DNA of 64,000 nucleotides from Owenia fusiformis (GCA_903813345.2 CAIIXF020000008.1:14802822-14866821), one strand, 5' to 3'; positions 22,556 through 35,860 are shown, numbered from the stretch's first letter. Made by a program: numbers and translations. Notes: generated from the letters alone by a model not told the origin.

Positions 22556-23345
22556 CTTCTTCACATGAAGGCCCAGTGAAGGCAGTTGCAGCACAATCAC
22601 ATATAAACCTGTTCCAGCCTTCACGGCATATCCCATGATGCATACATGGCCTACTTGTACATTGTGGCTCCATCTTACGGCAATATTCACCAATTCCATA
22701 CACTTCCTGTTCCCGAGAGAGTTGTGATAAGTCCACACGCTCCCCATTGATAGTTAAATCCTCCATACATCCAACGTAACCAAAACCTAACATTCCTGAC
22801 CACAATTCACGTGGGAGAAGGTACGCATCAGTGCGTGAATTAATCCCTCCTATATACAATGAACCATCTAAATCTAAGCGCTCACTCCCAGGTGGCATCT
22901 TATATGGTTTCTGTTTAGTATCCACTGTAAAGATTCCAGCTGTTCCATGGTGGTCAACTTTCACTTTATGTGGTGCACCATCAGCTATTTTCTGTTTGGA
23001 AACCCTTTCTTTAATAGCGCCTGAACCTAAATCCATTATCATATACAACTGGCCATCAAGTAGCTCAAGAGCGAAGAAATCAGAGCGTGTCTCCGCCCCA
23101 TTGTTATACATTAATAATCCATTTGGTTCTGTGGTTTGAAATTGAAATTCAATAGTGCCATGTTGCGTTGCCTCCCACTTTGGTACCTTAATGAATGAAT
23201 CTGGGGTTAGGAATGTAATTGGCTGAGATTCAACAAGAGATTCACATTTGTCGTACATGATGTCACCATGGGTTACCATGAGGTTGTGCTTGTTACGCGC
23301 TAGCTCTATGAGACGGAGGTGTATACTATCAGCCTGGTACTCAAC
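22556..23345 (-). CDS. Nrxn: Neurexin exon: end of LNS2, LNS3 and EGF2
   Basis: A 790-nt exon, phase 0 in and phase 1 out. It ends LNS2 (IHLRLIELARN), then carries the whole of LNS3: opening ITFLTPDSFIKVPKWEATQ, TTEPNGLLMYNNG, FFALELLDGQLYMIMDLGSG, LYIGG and YVGCMEDL. EGF2 follows, with six cysteines in the order C-x-x-x-x-C-x-x-x-x-x-C-...-C-x-C-...-C (CMHHGICREGWNRFICDC). It ends Ser-Cys-Glu-Glu-Gly. The match to vertebrate LNS3-EGF2 is close throughout, including Gly-Trp-Asn-Arg in the EGF. Donor GAAG/GTAAGA. Confidence 0.97.
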
Positions 23346-26300
23346 CTGTAAACACAAACAAAATATCATAGGCCTCGGGAAGATGTATAAAATAGCGATT
23401 CGACATCTGTATTACTACTTCTTCGGGGGGCCTATGAGCAATATACTTTAATTCTAGGAAAGTTTTGATTAAAAAATGTGTGTAGTCATTAGGATTGTAA
23501 GATTTCTTGTTCAACATTCATTGTATTTATAAAATCTATATTTTGATAAATTCGAAAAACTTTTCTGATTTGGATACTGAAATCAAGAAATATAAGCTAG
23601 GGTACTACAATTTATGTACTATGGATATTTTTGTATCTATATAGATGTCATCAGTGATTGTAAAGTTTCTGAAGCTACACTATTATCAAAGTCTTGTATC
23701 ACAATAAGTGAATATAAATAGATATGTATATAATTTATAGAGGGGGTGTACAAAATGGTTTGATGCAAGACTCATGAAGTTATAACATTAGGGGAAAATT
23801 GCAGAACACAAATTGAAATCAACCATTGAAAACAATCTTCAGCACTGCTATATACTGTAACATACTCAAAACCAACATCCCAGAAGCAAAACATCCCAAA
23901 GTCAAAAAGTCCATCAATCGCATTTCAACTGAGACATCAATAGAAAAATCCAACATCAATTCAAAAACGTAAATAGAAGAAAAACAGAAATGGGGAACCA
24001 TTTAGAGCAAAGTAGTATGTGCTAGCATCGGTTTTTGCACTCTTATGCAAAACTTTGAAGAGAAATACCAGAAATGTTGTTAAATTATAATTTGACCAGA
24101 ATAATTAGCAATTACTGTTATGTATTGTTATGACATGGCTTACTAATGGAGATGAGGGGGTCTGAAAATTCACATATTTCACTTTCAAGGATGAGTGATT
24201 TCAATCTGACACTAAAATTGATTACCTAAACTAGACTAGGATGGAGTTACTAAAGTAATATAACTCCTAATAATCTTATTTTATTCATGAATTGGGTTGG
24301 TTTGGATTTGGTAGATTTTTTGGACATACGTGCACATTTATACATGTGATCTTATCGTATGATTTCTTCATATATTTTTAATATATGGATTTCATACACA
24401 TAATTGGCTGTGTGACTTTGCATGCTTTTAAGGAATTAGATACTTCTTACATGAAGTTAAGTAAGTGTGACAGAATTCATTCCCTCAAGGATAGAAGATC
24501 TAAGGATTGGCCTCTGTGATTTCAATTATGATAGCATGATGATGGACTTAATGTTATAAAGATACCATGAACATTTGGAATTACTTTCACTGATAGACCT
24601 GCTGGACAGTCTGTCATCACAACACAACTGAGTCAATGTAATTATGTGTAGTATTGATTACTAACAGAGCTGTGGTCGTCATGATTTCTGTGTTTTCTAA
24701 ATATATGGTTATGTTTGTCCCATATGACAGAAACAATATTTTATCTTTGGATTTCGGACCCTTGGCTTAAGTTGTTTTTCTTGGAATCAATTGATATTGT
24801 TTATAGGTATTGTTTTTATGTTACCACCAGAAGTGGTAACATATTGTTTTATTCTCTGACTTTTTGTGGATGGTATTCGGTGGTTGGCTTTTGGTGGTTG
24901 GTGTTCGGTGGTTTGCATTTTGTGTATTAATACCTTGTCTTCTTTATGTTGCCTATTATGTTTAGACTGAACTGTGCACATTCAGACATTCATCTGTATA
25001 GAGTCAAAATTAGGCAATGTCATTGTTTGTTGGAAGCAAAACAAAGTCAAGAAATCAGTCGAACCACAAATAAATACAATCTGGTCCTATTTTGTTCGAC
25101 CTGTCTATGTGTCATCACTCAGTATGCAATCATTTAAGACTAAAGGTATTTACCCCAGGAATCTCCAGGGAATATGTGGTCTAAGAACACACTAATGAAA
25201 CAACAATATTGATATCTTCAACCATCTGTTGACCAGTTATCATTCTGTCTATACTGTCTGTGGTCAAAATAGCTTCAAACCAAGATCAGGGCAATATCTA
25301 GATGTGGTATAAATATACAGATATTGATGTGTGACATGTTTGTGTGCAAGCGATTGACTGAAGAGCAATATTCAATGAGTTGGTCATTTTGAAACTTTTT
25401 TCATGTAGACCTGATCCACCACTAACCACCTTTGACCTGACCCAGCACCACATTCCCATTGAAGCACATTCATGTAACAGTAAATGAGTGTAATACTCAA
25501 CAATCCTCACGAGGAAAATTAGTCAGATATATGAAAAAATAAAAAAGTTACAGCATTTTTATCAGTACTTATTGAACGCCATGTATAGTAGTAAAACTCA
25601 ATTGGAACACTTTTGAGAAAGGAGCTATTTTCAAATTCTTCTGTTCCATTGACTCAATGTTAATGAACCTCCATCGTGTTGTGATAAAATCCCTACATAT
25701 ATGAAAATGATATATCAAGATATCAAAAATCAATTTTGTTTTGTGAATATTGAGAAGATATGGGGTGTAGTCCCATCTCGCTTATCTTCAGTTTCAAAAT
25801 GAGATTATGCAATTCAATACCAGCTTATCAGACTTCAATTTTGTATCTTAACAAAAATAATTATCAATTAAGCTAAAGGAAATGAGTTATTTGAGAGAGA
25901 AATTCTGTGATAAAACATTGTGTAATGTCTTGCTGGCTTTGGTGAATTCAATATATTTGGAAATGTCTCATCAATAATTGTCATTATTATGAAGTTTTAA
26001 GTTATTATTAGACATCTAGCGTGTATGAAATAATAAGCTTCGTTTTAGCAAATGTGGTAGAGCATTTAAGGATAAAAGACTAAGTGACAAGCACAGAACT
26101 GTTAAGGAAGTAAGCTGGTAAAGTTTTGATTCTCTGCCATTACACAAATCTGAAAAATGTGAGGGCAAAAAGAAATTTTGAAAAACCTTACAGATATGCC
26201 AGGGGGTTACTTCAATTTTATTTGAATGTTGAGTGTTTGTGACCCTTTTAAGTCTTTCACGTTAGATTATAAAGTGAATAAACTGATTACCTTTTTGAAT

Positions 26301-26502
26301 TTAAAGTTTGGGATGTTGCATGAGCTTTCTGTAAGCTAATATGATTATTGAAGTAGGTTTTAATAACAGCTGTTTGTGGGTTCTTATATCTATTTGCTCA
26401 TACCGTTTATTGGGATTTTCCCTGAAAGGTGTTATGAGCTTTTCCCATAAAAGTGTTATGAGCTTTCTAATATGGCTTATGGCTCTAGATCTATAGTATT
26501 AC
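23346..26502 (-). other. Neurexin intron between LNS2-end exons (3.2 kb)
   Basis: AT-rich. It includes a dispersed-repeat fragment near 24795-24930 (GTTACCACCAGAAGTGGTAA followed by GGTGGTTGG near-repeats), with a related reverse-orientation fragment near 37660-37745. No exon recognised. Confidence 0.75.
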
Positions 26503-26661
26503 CTTTTTGAGACAGCCCCTAAAGTTGCTCTTGACCCTGGAACCAGGTAACTTGCTGGTATCTGGGCTCCCTCCTACATATAATACATTACTGGAGAGCA
26601 TGGTAAAGTCCCCTGTTGTGGTCCCACTCCCAACCTTCTTGTTGTCAACCTCAATTGTCAC
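26503..26661 (-). CDS. Nrxn: Neurexin exon: C-terminal LNS2
   Basis: 159 nt, phase 0 to phase 0. It starts Val-Thr-Ile-Glu-Val-Asp and includes MLSSNVLYVGGSPDTSKLPG, then Ser-Asn-Phe-Arg-Gly-Cys-Leu-Lys-Lys. The Tyr-Val-Gly-Gly-Ser-Pro strand and the Asn-Phe-x-Gly-Cys-Leu motif are diagnostic for LNS2 of neurexins. Acceptor TTTGTAG, donor AAAG/GTAATA. Together with the two preceding exons it completes nearly all of LNS2. Confidence 0.96.
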
Positions 26662-28676
26662 CTACAAACACAGCTTTACAGATATATTTTTGGGTATTAT
26701 CACTAGACTGGGCACCAAAATGCTTCCAATTCACTGAATCAAGGAGGTTGTTCTCAAAAATATTATGAACTGTGATACCTGTTTTTCTAATTTCCTTCGT
26801 GTTTATGTTTATATCTGAATATAACAATGAACTTCAGAAATTCATAATATTTTGGAGAAGTTCTGAAATTGTCTCTAATCCAGTATGATGAATGTGAATA
26901 TTCTGGTGCTTCAAACATGGGGACGACATCCTCCAATTGCAGGTGGCTATTAATTTTGTAAGAATGTTCCATTGTCCCACATCTTGTTGTTATGGATGTT
27001 GGGGATTCGATTCTGTATCTGGGGTTCACTTTAATGGTTGCAGTCAAAGACAAGACATAATACAATTTCTAGGGTAGGCTAGGGTAAGATATGGGTATGA
27101 TAAGTTATAAGTCTCAAATATTATGAATGCATATTGTTTTTTTGCACTAGTAAAACATAATGAATGCTAACTCCCTACAAGCTGCAACATATTTGTAGTT
27201 TATTAATCTAGGAGGCAAAACTCCAAGCGATTATTAACAAATTAAAAGTTATAGATGTAAGAAAAGAATTGGTATGAAATATCCCTATAATTCAGATAAA
27301 TGATTTCTATAATAAATGATTTCTATAAATGATTAAATTGATGTATCATAACACAACACATACAAGAACAAATATACAACAATCAGAGTTTCATCAGGAA
27401 AGTTTGATCAAAACTGAGTCACATTTTAGATATTGTACACAACAATAAGATCCAGTTGATATTATTCAGTTGATGAAGAACAGGGAAAGAAATCTAATTA
27501 CTAAGAACAACTGATAACTACTGAATAAATGTTAAAGAATTTTTTTTTAATTAATTTTTTTCAAAAGTGATCACCAAATTCCAATAAAAAGATAAAGACC
27601 TGGTAATATGTCTGCACTTATTCAAACTTTTGTGTAGAACTTTTTATTGAGAGTTAAATTGTATATGTGTTTATATTAGTCAATACCTTTAAGCATTTGG
27701 GCAGATGACAACATGGGTGTGGTAGGGTTTAGAGTGACCAAGGCGGATATCTCTAGAAAGGTCCATGCTGAATATAACACTGAGGGGAGTCAAGGTTATC
27801 ACATGTATGTTGATACATATATACGATATGTAGAACACAAGGGTTGACTCCATATATGAGGAACACAAAACACATCACCATTTATACTGGCGATGATACA
27901 ACAACAAGATGCATTATGGGAAATAGGTTGAGAAAAAGTTGATTGTTCTACAATACACTTGTCAGTTTGAATCACCTAAAAGTACTATAGAGGCCAGCTA
28001 GAGTTTTAGATTTTAAACAAGAAAATGGCAAGCTGAATGAATGATTGGAATTATTTACAAACATAAGGTCAGCCAAGTAAATGATTGGTTAAATCTTTTT
28101 AAAAAGTAGAGGGACCAGCTTGATTGATACAAATGTAACAAGCAAGAATTAGGGTGAAGCCAAATAAATGATTGATCTGAATTAAATCAAAGGTCAGAGG
28201 TCATGTAATTTGTCAGAATTGAAGCAAAAATAAGATGCAAGATACATGATTGGTCAGAGTTTCACAAAATAGTAAGAGGAATCCGAATAATGAGTCAGAT
28301 TTAAAGGACAAAGGCTACAAAACTATATAATTGGTCAGACTGAAATAAAAAAAAAAGATGCAAGATAGATAATTGGTCAGCAGTAATGTCCAATCAGATT
28401 ATTGATATCTGTAAGTTAGAACAAAAATTGCAAGACCTTTTTGGACAACCCTCATGAGTTATGATTTATTAGTTTGTGTATGACATAGACTTAAGCACAT
28501 TACAGTCAATTTAATTGACAATTTAGCATTTCTGTGATTAGAGCTGGTTGAAATCTGACAATAGTGGTTCAAATTGACTAGTGTTTTAACAAATCTGCAT
28601 GTCCAAAATTCCAAGATATTACATATTACCCATAATGCAACTTTAACGTTCATGACCAATATTTATGGTTACTTAC

Positions 28677-28703
28677 ATAACCAATACCCTTGTCCACAAT
28701 CAG
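28677..28703 (-). CDS. Candidate 27-nt SS2 micro-exon of neurexin
   Basis: Between GCATACAG and a near-perfect donor (TAT/GTAAGTAA) lie exactly nine codons, Leu-Ile-Val-Asp-Lys-Gly-Ile-Gly-Tyr. Both ends are phase 0, matching the flanking exons (32259 ends in phase 0, 26661 begins in phase 0). The site is the SS2 position, and the vertebrate SS2 insert also contains Gly-Ile-Gly after a polar residue. Too short for ORF finders. The pyrimidine tract is mediocre. Transcript evidence is needed to call it real. Confidence 0.5.
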
Positions 28704-30249
28704 CTGTATGCGTAAACGTCACAAAACATAGAATGTGATTATTATTGTCATATTCTAGTCCCGCAGTGAATGAATCCCGCTACTCTGATGAGCTAGATGA
28801 ATGAGACTTACTTACATGCACAGCATGTTACGTCGATTCGATAAAAACTGACAATGAACATATAAATGTTGAATGATCCTTCTTCACATAGATTGACAAT
28901 GATCAATATAACATGCGGGTTAGTTGGATTTGCAGGAGACTTATATTATTTATTAATTACAAATAACAATTATTAATTAAAGGAAGTTCTTTAAAAGATT
29001 AACAAAAGCACAACAGTGTAAATAAGACAGATTAGAATAGAATATATTTGTCAAACCATTTTATATTAAAAATATGAAATATGAGCGATAAATTGGTGAA
29101 AGTCAAAAGTACTTTTAAATTTTAAAAAGGGATGCAATCTACCTACTGCATTCAAATAGAAAAATTCATGCCAAAATATTGCCGATTTAAACTATATATA
29201 ATAGCACAAAGAATTACATCACTTATTAATATGATAATTTGATAGCGAGTAATTGATATCAAATTGGTCACATCTCTATGTATGTAATTCTCAATTTATC
29301 AAAACATACATGTATAAAATAAGATATCAAAGTTTTGACCATTTTAAAAAAGTAAGACCACTATAAATTCAAGATATTGCTACTTAAATGGTTTTCCAAA
29401 CTTTGGTGAACTTAAAATTTAGCTAAATAATAAAATAAATTTTGTTTTATCTAGACAACTTTGTATCCAACAGAAGTAATTAATTCAATGGATGAATATA
29501 GAGGAATTTGCAACACTTTTTCTAGAATTTTGAATTATGCAGATATTTCCAAGATTTCTTTGAACATGTTAAAAGGAATCATGCCCCAGATGAAGTAAAC
29601 TGTATTATTTTTTTAGTTTTAGTTCACCATAATTGTTGAATCTCAAAAGGGGCTAAAGCACATCATCTAGAAGTATAGACAATGCAGTCTCCCATGCATC
29701 CCCAAGAAATGAGTCAATCATCCATTCACTTATATGGATCAATTACTTAATTGTCCATGTTTTCTTGGAGCTGTGTGTTTGACTGAGTATGAGTAATGTT
29801 CATCTCATACTACATAAAATCTATATATAATAGCTAAAGAATTTGCTTCTAGCTTAAACAACTAAATAGATGGGTAAATAGTTAACTATTTGCTTAGTTA
29901 TGGGGATCCTACTCTATTAACAATACAAATTATTATGATAATACATGTACAGTTGTACATAAACAACAGTCATTTGAATAAAAAAACATCTAATTTTAAA
30001 ATGTATGTTCACCAAAGCTATGCAAAAAGCGCTGTAAATATTGTTATAAATACGAAATATAACTTCATCAAAAATACAATATAGCATGCATAAAATGTTT
30101 ATGTCAAATGTGACACATCGTTAAATATTTAATCGTGATTCCACAAAATGCCACAGGATTACCTTGCTTCTTTTATCCGTCTGAAGAAAATATAGGATGT
30201 TGTTTGAATCTAGGTACTAATGAATTTCTCCTAATTATGTTGTGAACCT

Positions 30250-30690
30250 CTAGAAATTCCTCATCGACTCTCAAGGAATTCACTGGTGAATCTATTTTGA
30301 ATTCTCCCTGAATCTCTATTGACTCCGGAAATCCCCAGTGAATCTCCTTTGAATCTCAAGGAATTCCTAGTGAATCTCTGGGAAATCCCAAGTGAATCTC
30401 CATTGAATCTCCTATGAATTCACTCTTGAATATCTTTGGGAATTCCCCAATGAATCTCTATATTGTATCTCTAGGAGTTTTCAATGGAATATCTTTTGGA
30501 ATTCCCAAGAGAACCTCTGGAAATTCCGAGTGAATCTCTAATAATTCTGTATTGAATATCTTAGGGAATTCCCCAGTGAATCTCTGGAAATTCCCTTGTG
30601 AATCTCTCAGAATTCTCTATTTGATATCTTGGGAATTTCCAAGTATACTGGATCTGTAGGAATTTCACAGAGAGTGTCATTTGAATTACT
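30250..30690. repeat. Degenerate tandem array based on GAATTCCCAGTGAATCTC
   Basis: About twenty diverged units of roughly 20-25 bp with GGAATTCC/AGTGAATCTC cores. Period is irregular. Confidence 0.7.
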
Positions 30691-32258
30691 AAGAAGTAAA
30701 CCACTCGATTTATATTTGCATGTTTTTTAAAGATGTTTAAAACAGGAGCACAACATTTGGTCATTTATTCTATACAGTACACATAATATTTTTTTATTAG
30801 TAAGGGATTCCTTTATTGTACCAAGACAGACATTATCATAATTGCAGGTTGTCTGCACATGATCCAAGGCATCAAATGAAAGAAATAGCACATGGCCACC
30901 ACCCCTAAAATGAAAATTTACAGACTTTTGACTTATTATTAAATCAAATTGGTAAATAGAAATTTTCTGCTACTTTCATGATAGTGTCTACCTTTCAATG
31001 TACACATGTATGTGTTTAAGTAAGGGAAACATTGAGGCGCATTCCACATTACGCTAACTATACACATATTACTTTTTACAGGACAAACTTTCACACAAAA
31101 AGGTAACTTCCCAGTGATAATTGAATTATTAAAAGATCTGAAGGGCCAAATCAATAAAGCAACATCCATCAAAAACATAATTGCAGACTATAATTTTCTC
31201 TTTAACCCCACCCTCTTCCCTCAATAAAACATAGGAATATAAGGAATTGGTATGACATCACAAAATAAAATAAGTGTTTAGCACTTCCCCATAAATGAGC
31301 ACAATTACGTCTTTTGATGGAAATTAATGTTTTGGCTTGACCCCTATCACGGCTCCACTTGAGTCATATAAGCTAGAACAAGGCAATTGGTACATTCACT
31401 TTTTGCCCCCTGACTCAAAAAATGTTTGATTTATAATGTGGGAAAATACCTTAAATATCTTCATACTCAAGGAGGAAAAATGCAAAATGCACGTTAGTAT
31501 TTTACATCAAGGCAAACTGACAAATATATGAGGCAATAAGATTTACTACTATGAAGAATGAGCATAAATCACTTGAACAATTAACTTCATTCATATTATA
31601 CATTAAGACTTTTAGATCTGTTTCATGTTATATGACATGTATGCAGAAACAATTTGTTTATACAACATATCAGTTCAATGTGTGCTACCTATCTAAGATC
31701 AACAGAACAGAACTATTTGTGATGTTTTTCTAAAGCCTATATTCAACATATTATCTTGCTCTAATTTTATTACATAAGACTTGGTGAAATTATATTATTT
31801 TTTCAGTAACATTAAATAGTTGAAACAAGTGCTGATTTCATAATACCAGTAGTATGAGCACACAATCCATTGGCTTACATGTTAATCTATTATGTAGTTT
31901 AACAAAACAGCCAGTGAAAGATGCCTTATACATCTGGATAAATGAAGCAATCAGCCTCAACGATCACACTTCACTGAATATCTCATACTGCCATCTATAT
32001 GATGGAAGCATATTTAAATGGCAAACAAGACTGGAAACATGAGAGCCATCAATTATGCTTTTGAAGTTGGTATTTTCTTCTAAAACATATATCCCTCTTG
32101 ATAAAATTAAAAATATCATAAAATTGTAATATAGCACTCATGATAAATAATGAGAATATACAAATTTTGTAACAAAAGAGCAGTATGATTTTTCAAGAAG
32201 TATGATATTGCTTTTTCTTTATACTAAAGCTTGAAAGATAATTAACATATGCTCCTAC

Positions 32259-32425
32259 CTCTCGGGACTCCCTTATTATGACCAACTTATGCCATCTATT
32301 GTCGTCAAATCTTGAGTTGCCATCTTTAGGTCGGATAACTTTGTCATACACACCCGACCCAAGGTTGATCGTGAGAACAAGGCCTCCATCTTTAATTGCA
32401 ACATTCATGTAATCCCCCTCATCAC
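32259..32425 (-). CDS. Nrxn: Neurexin exon: central LNS2
   Basis: 167 nt, phase 1 in, phase 0 out. It continues LNS2 with DEGDYMNVAIKDGGLVLTIN and LGSG, then Phe-Asp-Asp-Asn-Arg-Trp-His, the conserved Asn-x-x-Trp-His of LNS domains. It ends at Arg-Glu-Ser-Arg-Glu, the position at which vertebrate genes insert the SS2 cassette before the Val-Thr-Ile strand. Donor GAG/GTAGGA is moderate, which would suit regulated splicing. Confidence 0.95.
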
Positions 32426-35176
32426 CTGAAAAATCAAGTAAAATTTGAGCAATTGATCAAAACTGATTTCTATTGACATGTTTGTTGTATGTCAAAAATA
32501 GTTCAAATACTGTGGGTATAGGTAGGTGCTTTTGAAATTACCATATTGTATTAAGTATCATACAATTTTATTCTAGCTTAGACGTTGTTTGCTTTTATGT
32601 GTTTCTTACATTTCCAATTTTGCTTTTTCATTATAATAACCTATCATATAATTTAGGTAGGCCAAATACAGTAAAACCTGTCTAATTGGAACGCCTCTGG
32701 TACCAGCCAAAAGTGTTCAGTTCAGCAGGTGTTCACATTTCAAGGTTTCTTAATGTGTGAGTCAATAGGAAATTTATGCCCAAAAAGTGTTCACATTGAG
32801 GAGTCTTCATATAAGAGAGATGTATCAATATAAAAGTTTCACAGTAGAAAGAATTGTCTGTATGATTAACTTGGACATTTGCGCATTTAAGTCTTAAAGT
32901 AGTCATACTGGGCCAACATTAATCAATTTCCTAAATGCTCACTTCAATATATGTATCAAAACCGACAAAAGACTTTCTAATCTTGTTTGTTTCAATTTGC
33001 AACCTTGGAACATATCATAAAAGAGATAAAAGATAGGATATTACACATAAAACACAGTGCTAATTGTCAGATTAAACATGCATAAAAGAGCTTGGTAAGT
33101 TTGCTAATGCAATCTGTTGCCAAGTTCCAATTCCTCTACTAGGTTATCTGACAATTACAACAGGAGTAAACTTTGCACTAATGGTATTAAATTATTCTAC
33201 TTCTGTGATATGAATGATTCCAGTAGTGCTGTTACGAAAATTAGACCTGAACCTAATCTGCTTAAAAATTGCCTGATCTTATTTTCTGGGATATTTTTTT
33301 TAGATTTTTCAACACAAAATGCAAAAAATAAAGGCCGAAACCTATTATTCATTTTCATACATAATAGTCCTAGCAGACTAGAGGCAGATTCATAATCAGA
33401 GAAGAACATCCATTTGGGAAAACTTGACGGGTGAATTATAATAGAAAAATTAAATGTCAGTTCATCTGAATTATTGCAAATATTCCTGAGATAACTTATC
33501 ATGAAGAAAATTATGCAAAAAGGCCATCAACTATGGTCTCAAGATACCCGAAGGTTAGAATATAAGTTTTGATCTAACTTTGTTATCTATACAATAAAAC
33601 TGCCTCAGTATTTAAATATGCGCCCTTAGACAATCCTTGTTTTTCTATTGTTTTGTATTAATTGTTTTTGTATGTCTACCAGTCCTTATATAAAGTGAGG
33701 GAGGTCTACCAGCCCTTATTCTTTTATGAAGTGAGGGAAATCATGAGCCTTATTCTAGAGAGCTGTCCTTATGAAAACATGATGAAAGACTCAAGGTATT
33801 AGTCACAGTGATCTCCCCAGCATTAAAGCAAGTGGGCGCAGCACCTACCTGAGATTTTGAAAATAGGCTTGCACCCACCTGAAAATTAATTTGCACCCCC
33901 TTGAAAATGAGAAAAATCATGAAAAATAATTTGGTCTGTATTGTGAAAATGAGAATTTTGCACCCACCTGAGAAAAAATCCTCAGGAGATCACTGACTCA
34001 CAATATCAGAAGGGTCAAAATGCCATTAAAATGTACTCAAAAAGTAAAAGTCTTGTATTGAAGGATGAAGTTCTCTCCCCATTTCTTTTTAAGGAGAAGC
34101 CAATCAGTTGAAACAGTCCTTTGAGAAATGGTAATCCTTCATCTTTGCGAGTATTTTATTCATTGATTGATCGTTTTTACTAGCAGATAAAGATATAACA
34201 GTCAATTGTTTATGATATATAATTTATGAATTTAGAACAAATATGAATGATAAGGCACATATAAGTATACAACTCTATTAATATATTATATCACTAGAAA
34301 AAATATGAATGATAAAACACATATGTTAATCTCTTGATATCATTAATTTTTAATTTCTATGATAAGCAATATGTAAAAACATTCAATTCGAGAGGACTCT
34401 ACTTTTGTGCTTTTCATGAATTTTTAAATGTGAGAATCATATAATCTTCACAAATGGTGGAGCTGTCTGCAGGTTTCAAAAGTAATAAGACTAATGATAA
34501 TTTTAATGATAACTTTAATGATAGATTCATCTAATTCTTTCTCACTAAATCATTTTACATGAAAAATTCATTATCAGATTTTTAAAACATTTGCTTGGTT
34601 GGCTCAATGCATGGTTCTAATGTTTCCTTTCCTCATCTCATGTACCTTATAGAAGACCACATAATGAGGCGAAAACATGGTGTTAATAGTGTTAATAGTG
34701 CTACTGGGACAATAACCAGAGCATGCATCTGTCTTAGAGCTGATTACATCAACATCATATATGCCCTCCCTTTCAAGATCCATACATTTACGAAACACCA
34801 AATAAAAGCAACCCTCTGAGAATCTTAAGAACTTATTCCCGCTCATACCCCCACCCCAGCAGACAAATTTGATACGGGGGTAAGTCCAGAGATTTTTTGC
34901 TTGACTACTAAGCTAAGAAACAGTATGATAAAGTACTGTGTTTATGTTTTTGTTCATTAAATGTGGCAATGGTTCTAATGATTTCTTTTGGTGGCATTTT
35001 GTGAACAGTGTATATAACAAATGGCAGGTGGTGACATTTTGCATGTTAATGTCTTGTAGTTTGTTGATCAAGAATCATACAGTTGCTATGGAGATATCAA
35101 TTGTTTTGTTGTATTTATTGTTTTCTTCCATTGCTCATTTCACTTTTTGACGTTAAAACTGTTCCTAGTTACTTAC
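32426..35176 (-). other. Neurexin intron within LNS2 (2.75 kb)
   Basis: Carries a truncated pogo-like MITE from 32669 (CAGTAAAACCTGTCTAA) and an inverted-repeat element at 33806-33995. No exon recognised. Confidence 0.8.
33806..33995. mobile_element. Short MITE-like element
   Basis: 190 bp with ends CAGTGATCTCC and GGAGATCACTG and internal direct GCACCCACCTGA repeats. No clear target duplication. Confidence 0.55.
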
Positions 35177-35323
35177 CTGTATAAAATAATAAACCATTGG
35201 ACTGCCGTGTCTTGAAGAAGAGGCTGAGTCTGTCATTACTGCTAAGTATGGGGTCCCCTCGGTCAGAGAGGTCATAGCTCAGGTAGTGTGCCCCATAGAA
35301 TGTAGCAACTGAAGGGACTTTCT
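35177..35323 (-). CDS. Nrxn: Neurexin exon: N-terminal part of LNS2
   Basis: 147 nt, phase 1 in and phase 1 out. It encodes KVPSVATFYGAHYLSYDLSD and then a strand ending LFFKTRQSNGLLFYTG. This is the start of the second LNS domain: vertebrate neurexins have a similar Ala-Thr-Phe opening and a Phe-Lys-Thr-x-x-x-Asn-Gly-Leu strand here. The acceptor is TATCTTCAG and the donor is ACAG/GTAAGT. No upstream LNS1/EGF1 exon was found in the following 28 kb of the gene's 5' side within this window. Confidence 0.93.
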
Positions 35324-35679
35324 CTGAAGATACATAAACAATGTGTTATAATTCATGTGGTTATTTAATAATGTTACATAAACGATATTTGATATATTAT
35401 CATATTCTGCATGTCCATATTCATAATGGTGTTCAGGTTGGGCAGAAATGTGAAGATCTAGTCACTGATGCTGAAAGAATTGAACATTAACTATAATTGT
35501 ACAACATTGACAATGCATGCGATACAATAGTATATGACATGCGATACAATAACTGGTATATTAGAGGTAACATTAAATCTCATTAAAATATTTTTTGTAT
35601 TGTTGATAAAATACATTCGTTAGTAAATGCAAATAAGTGTCAAATCATGGGTAGGAACACAGCCAATCTGCAACAGTAC

Positions 35680-35860
35680 TGTATGGTACTGTTTTGGAAA
35701 TGGTACTGTATGGTACCGTACGGTACCATAAAATATGGAACCGTACAGTACCGTAGGCTAAAATGGTACCATACAGTACTGTGAACACTGTACGGCACTA
35801 TACTCAAACGGTGCCAGATGGTACCATACTCTTAATGTACCATACAGTATCATGATTTTA
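35680..35860. repeat. Self-complementary GGTACC/GTACNGTAC cluster
   Basis: Many copies of TGGTACTGTATGGTACCGTA-like sequence in both orientations within 180 bp, able to pair in several registers. It lies about 360 bp 5' (gene sense) of the LNS2 exon. Confidence 0.75.

Larger units (their letters stand above)
26662..32258 (-). other. Neurexin SS2 intron (5.6 kb)
   Basis: Contains the SS2 micro-exon candidate (28677-28703), a loose array of ATGATTGGTCAGAG-like motifs (about 28015-28400) and a degenerate tandem array (30250-30690). No other gene seen. Confidence 0.8.
6127..35323 (-). other. Nrxn: Neurexin gene, body from LNS2 to stop codon (5' part outside window)
   Basis: This span holds fourteen exons of one neurexin gene. 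Neurexins are presynaptic single-pass receptors that bind neuroligins, LRRTMs, dystroglycan and cerebellin-type ligands through LNS (laminin G) domains and bind PDZ scaffolds through the tail. Exons on the minus strand: 35323-35177, 32425-32259, 26661-26503, 23345-22556, 22359-22142, 21727-21619, 14850-14086, 13508-13389, 13220-13042, 12901-12730, 9218-9096, 8741-8630, 8314-8030 and 6700-6127. Each is bounded by AG and GT and the phases join without a stop, giving about 1,306 codons. The order LNS2-LNS3-EGF2-LNS4-LNS5-EGF3-LNS6-stalk-TM-tail is that of alpha-neurexin. LNS1, EGF1 and the alpha signal peptide were not found up to 64000. Family identity is certain by recalled homology; the exact species is not. 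Confidence 0.95.
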
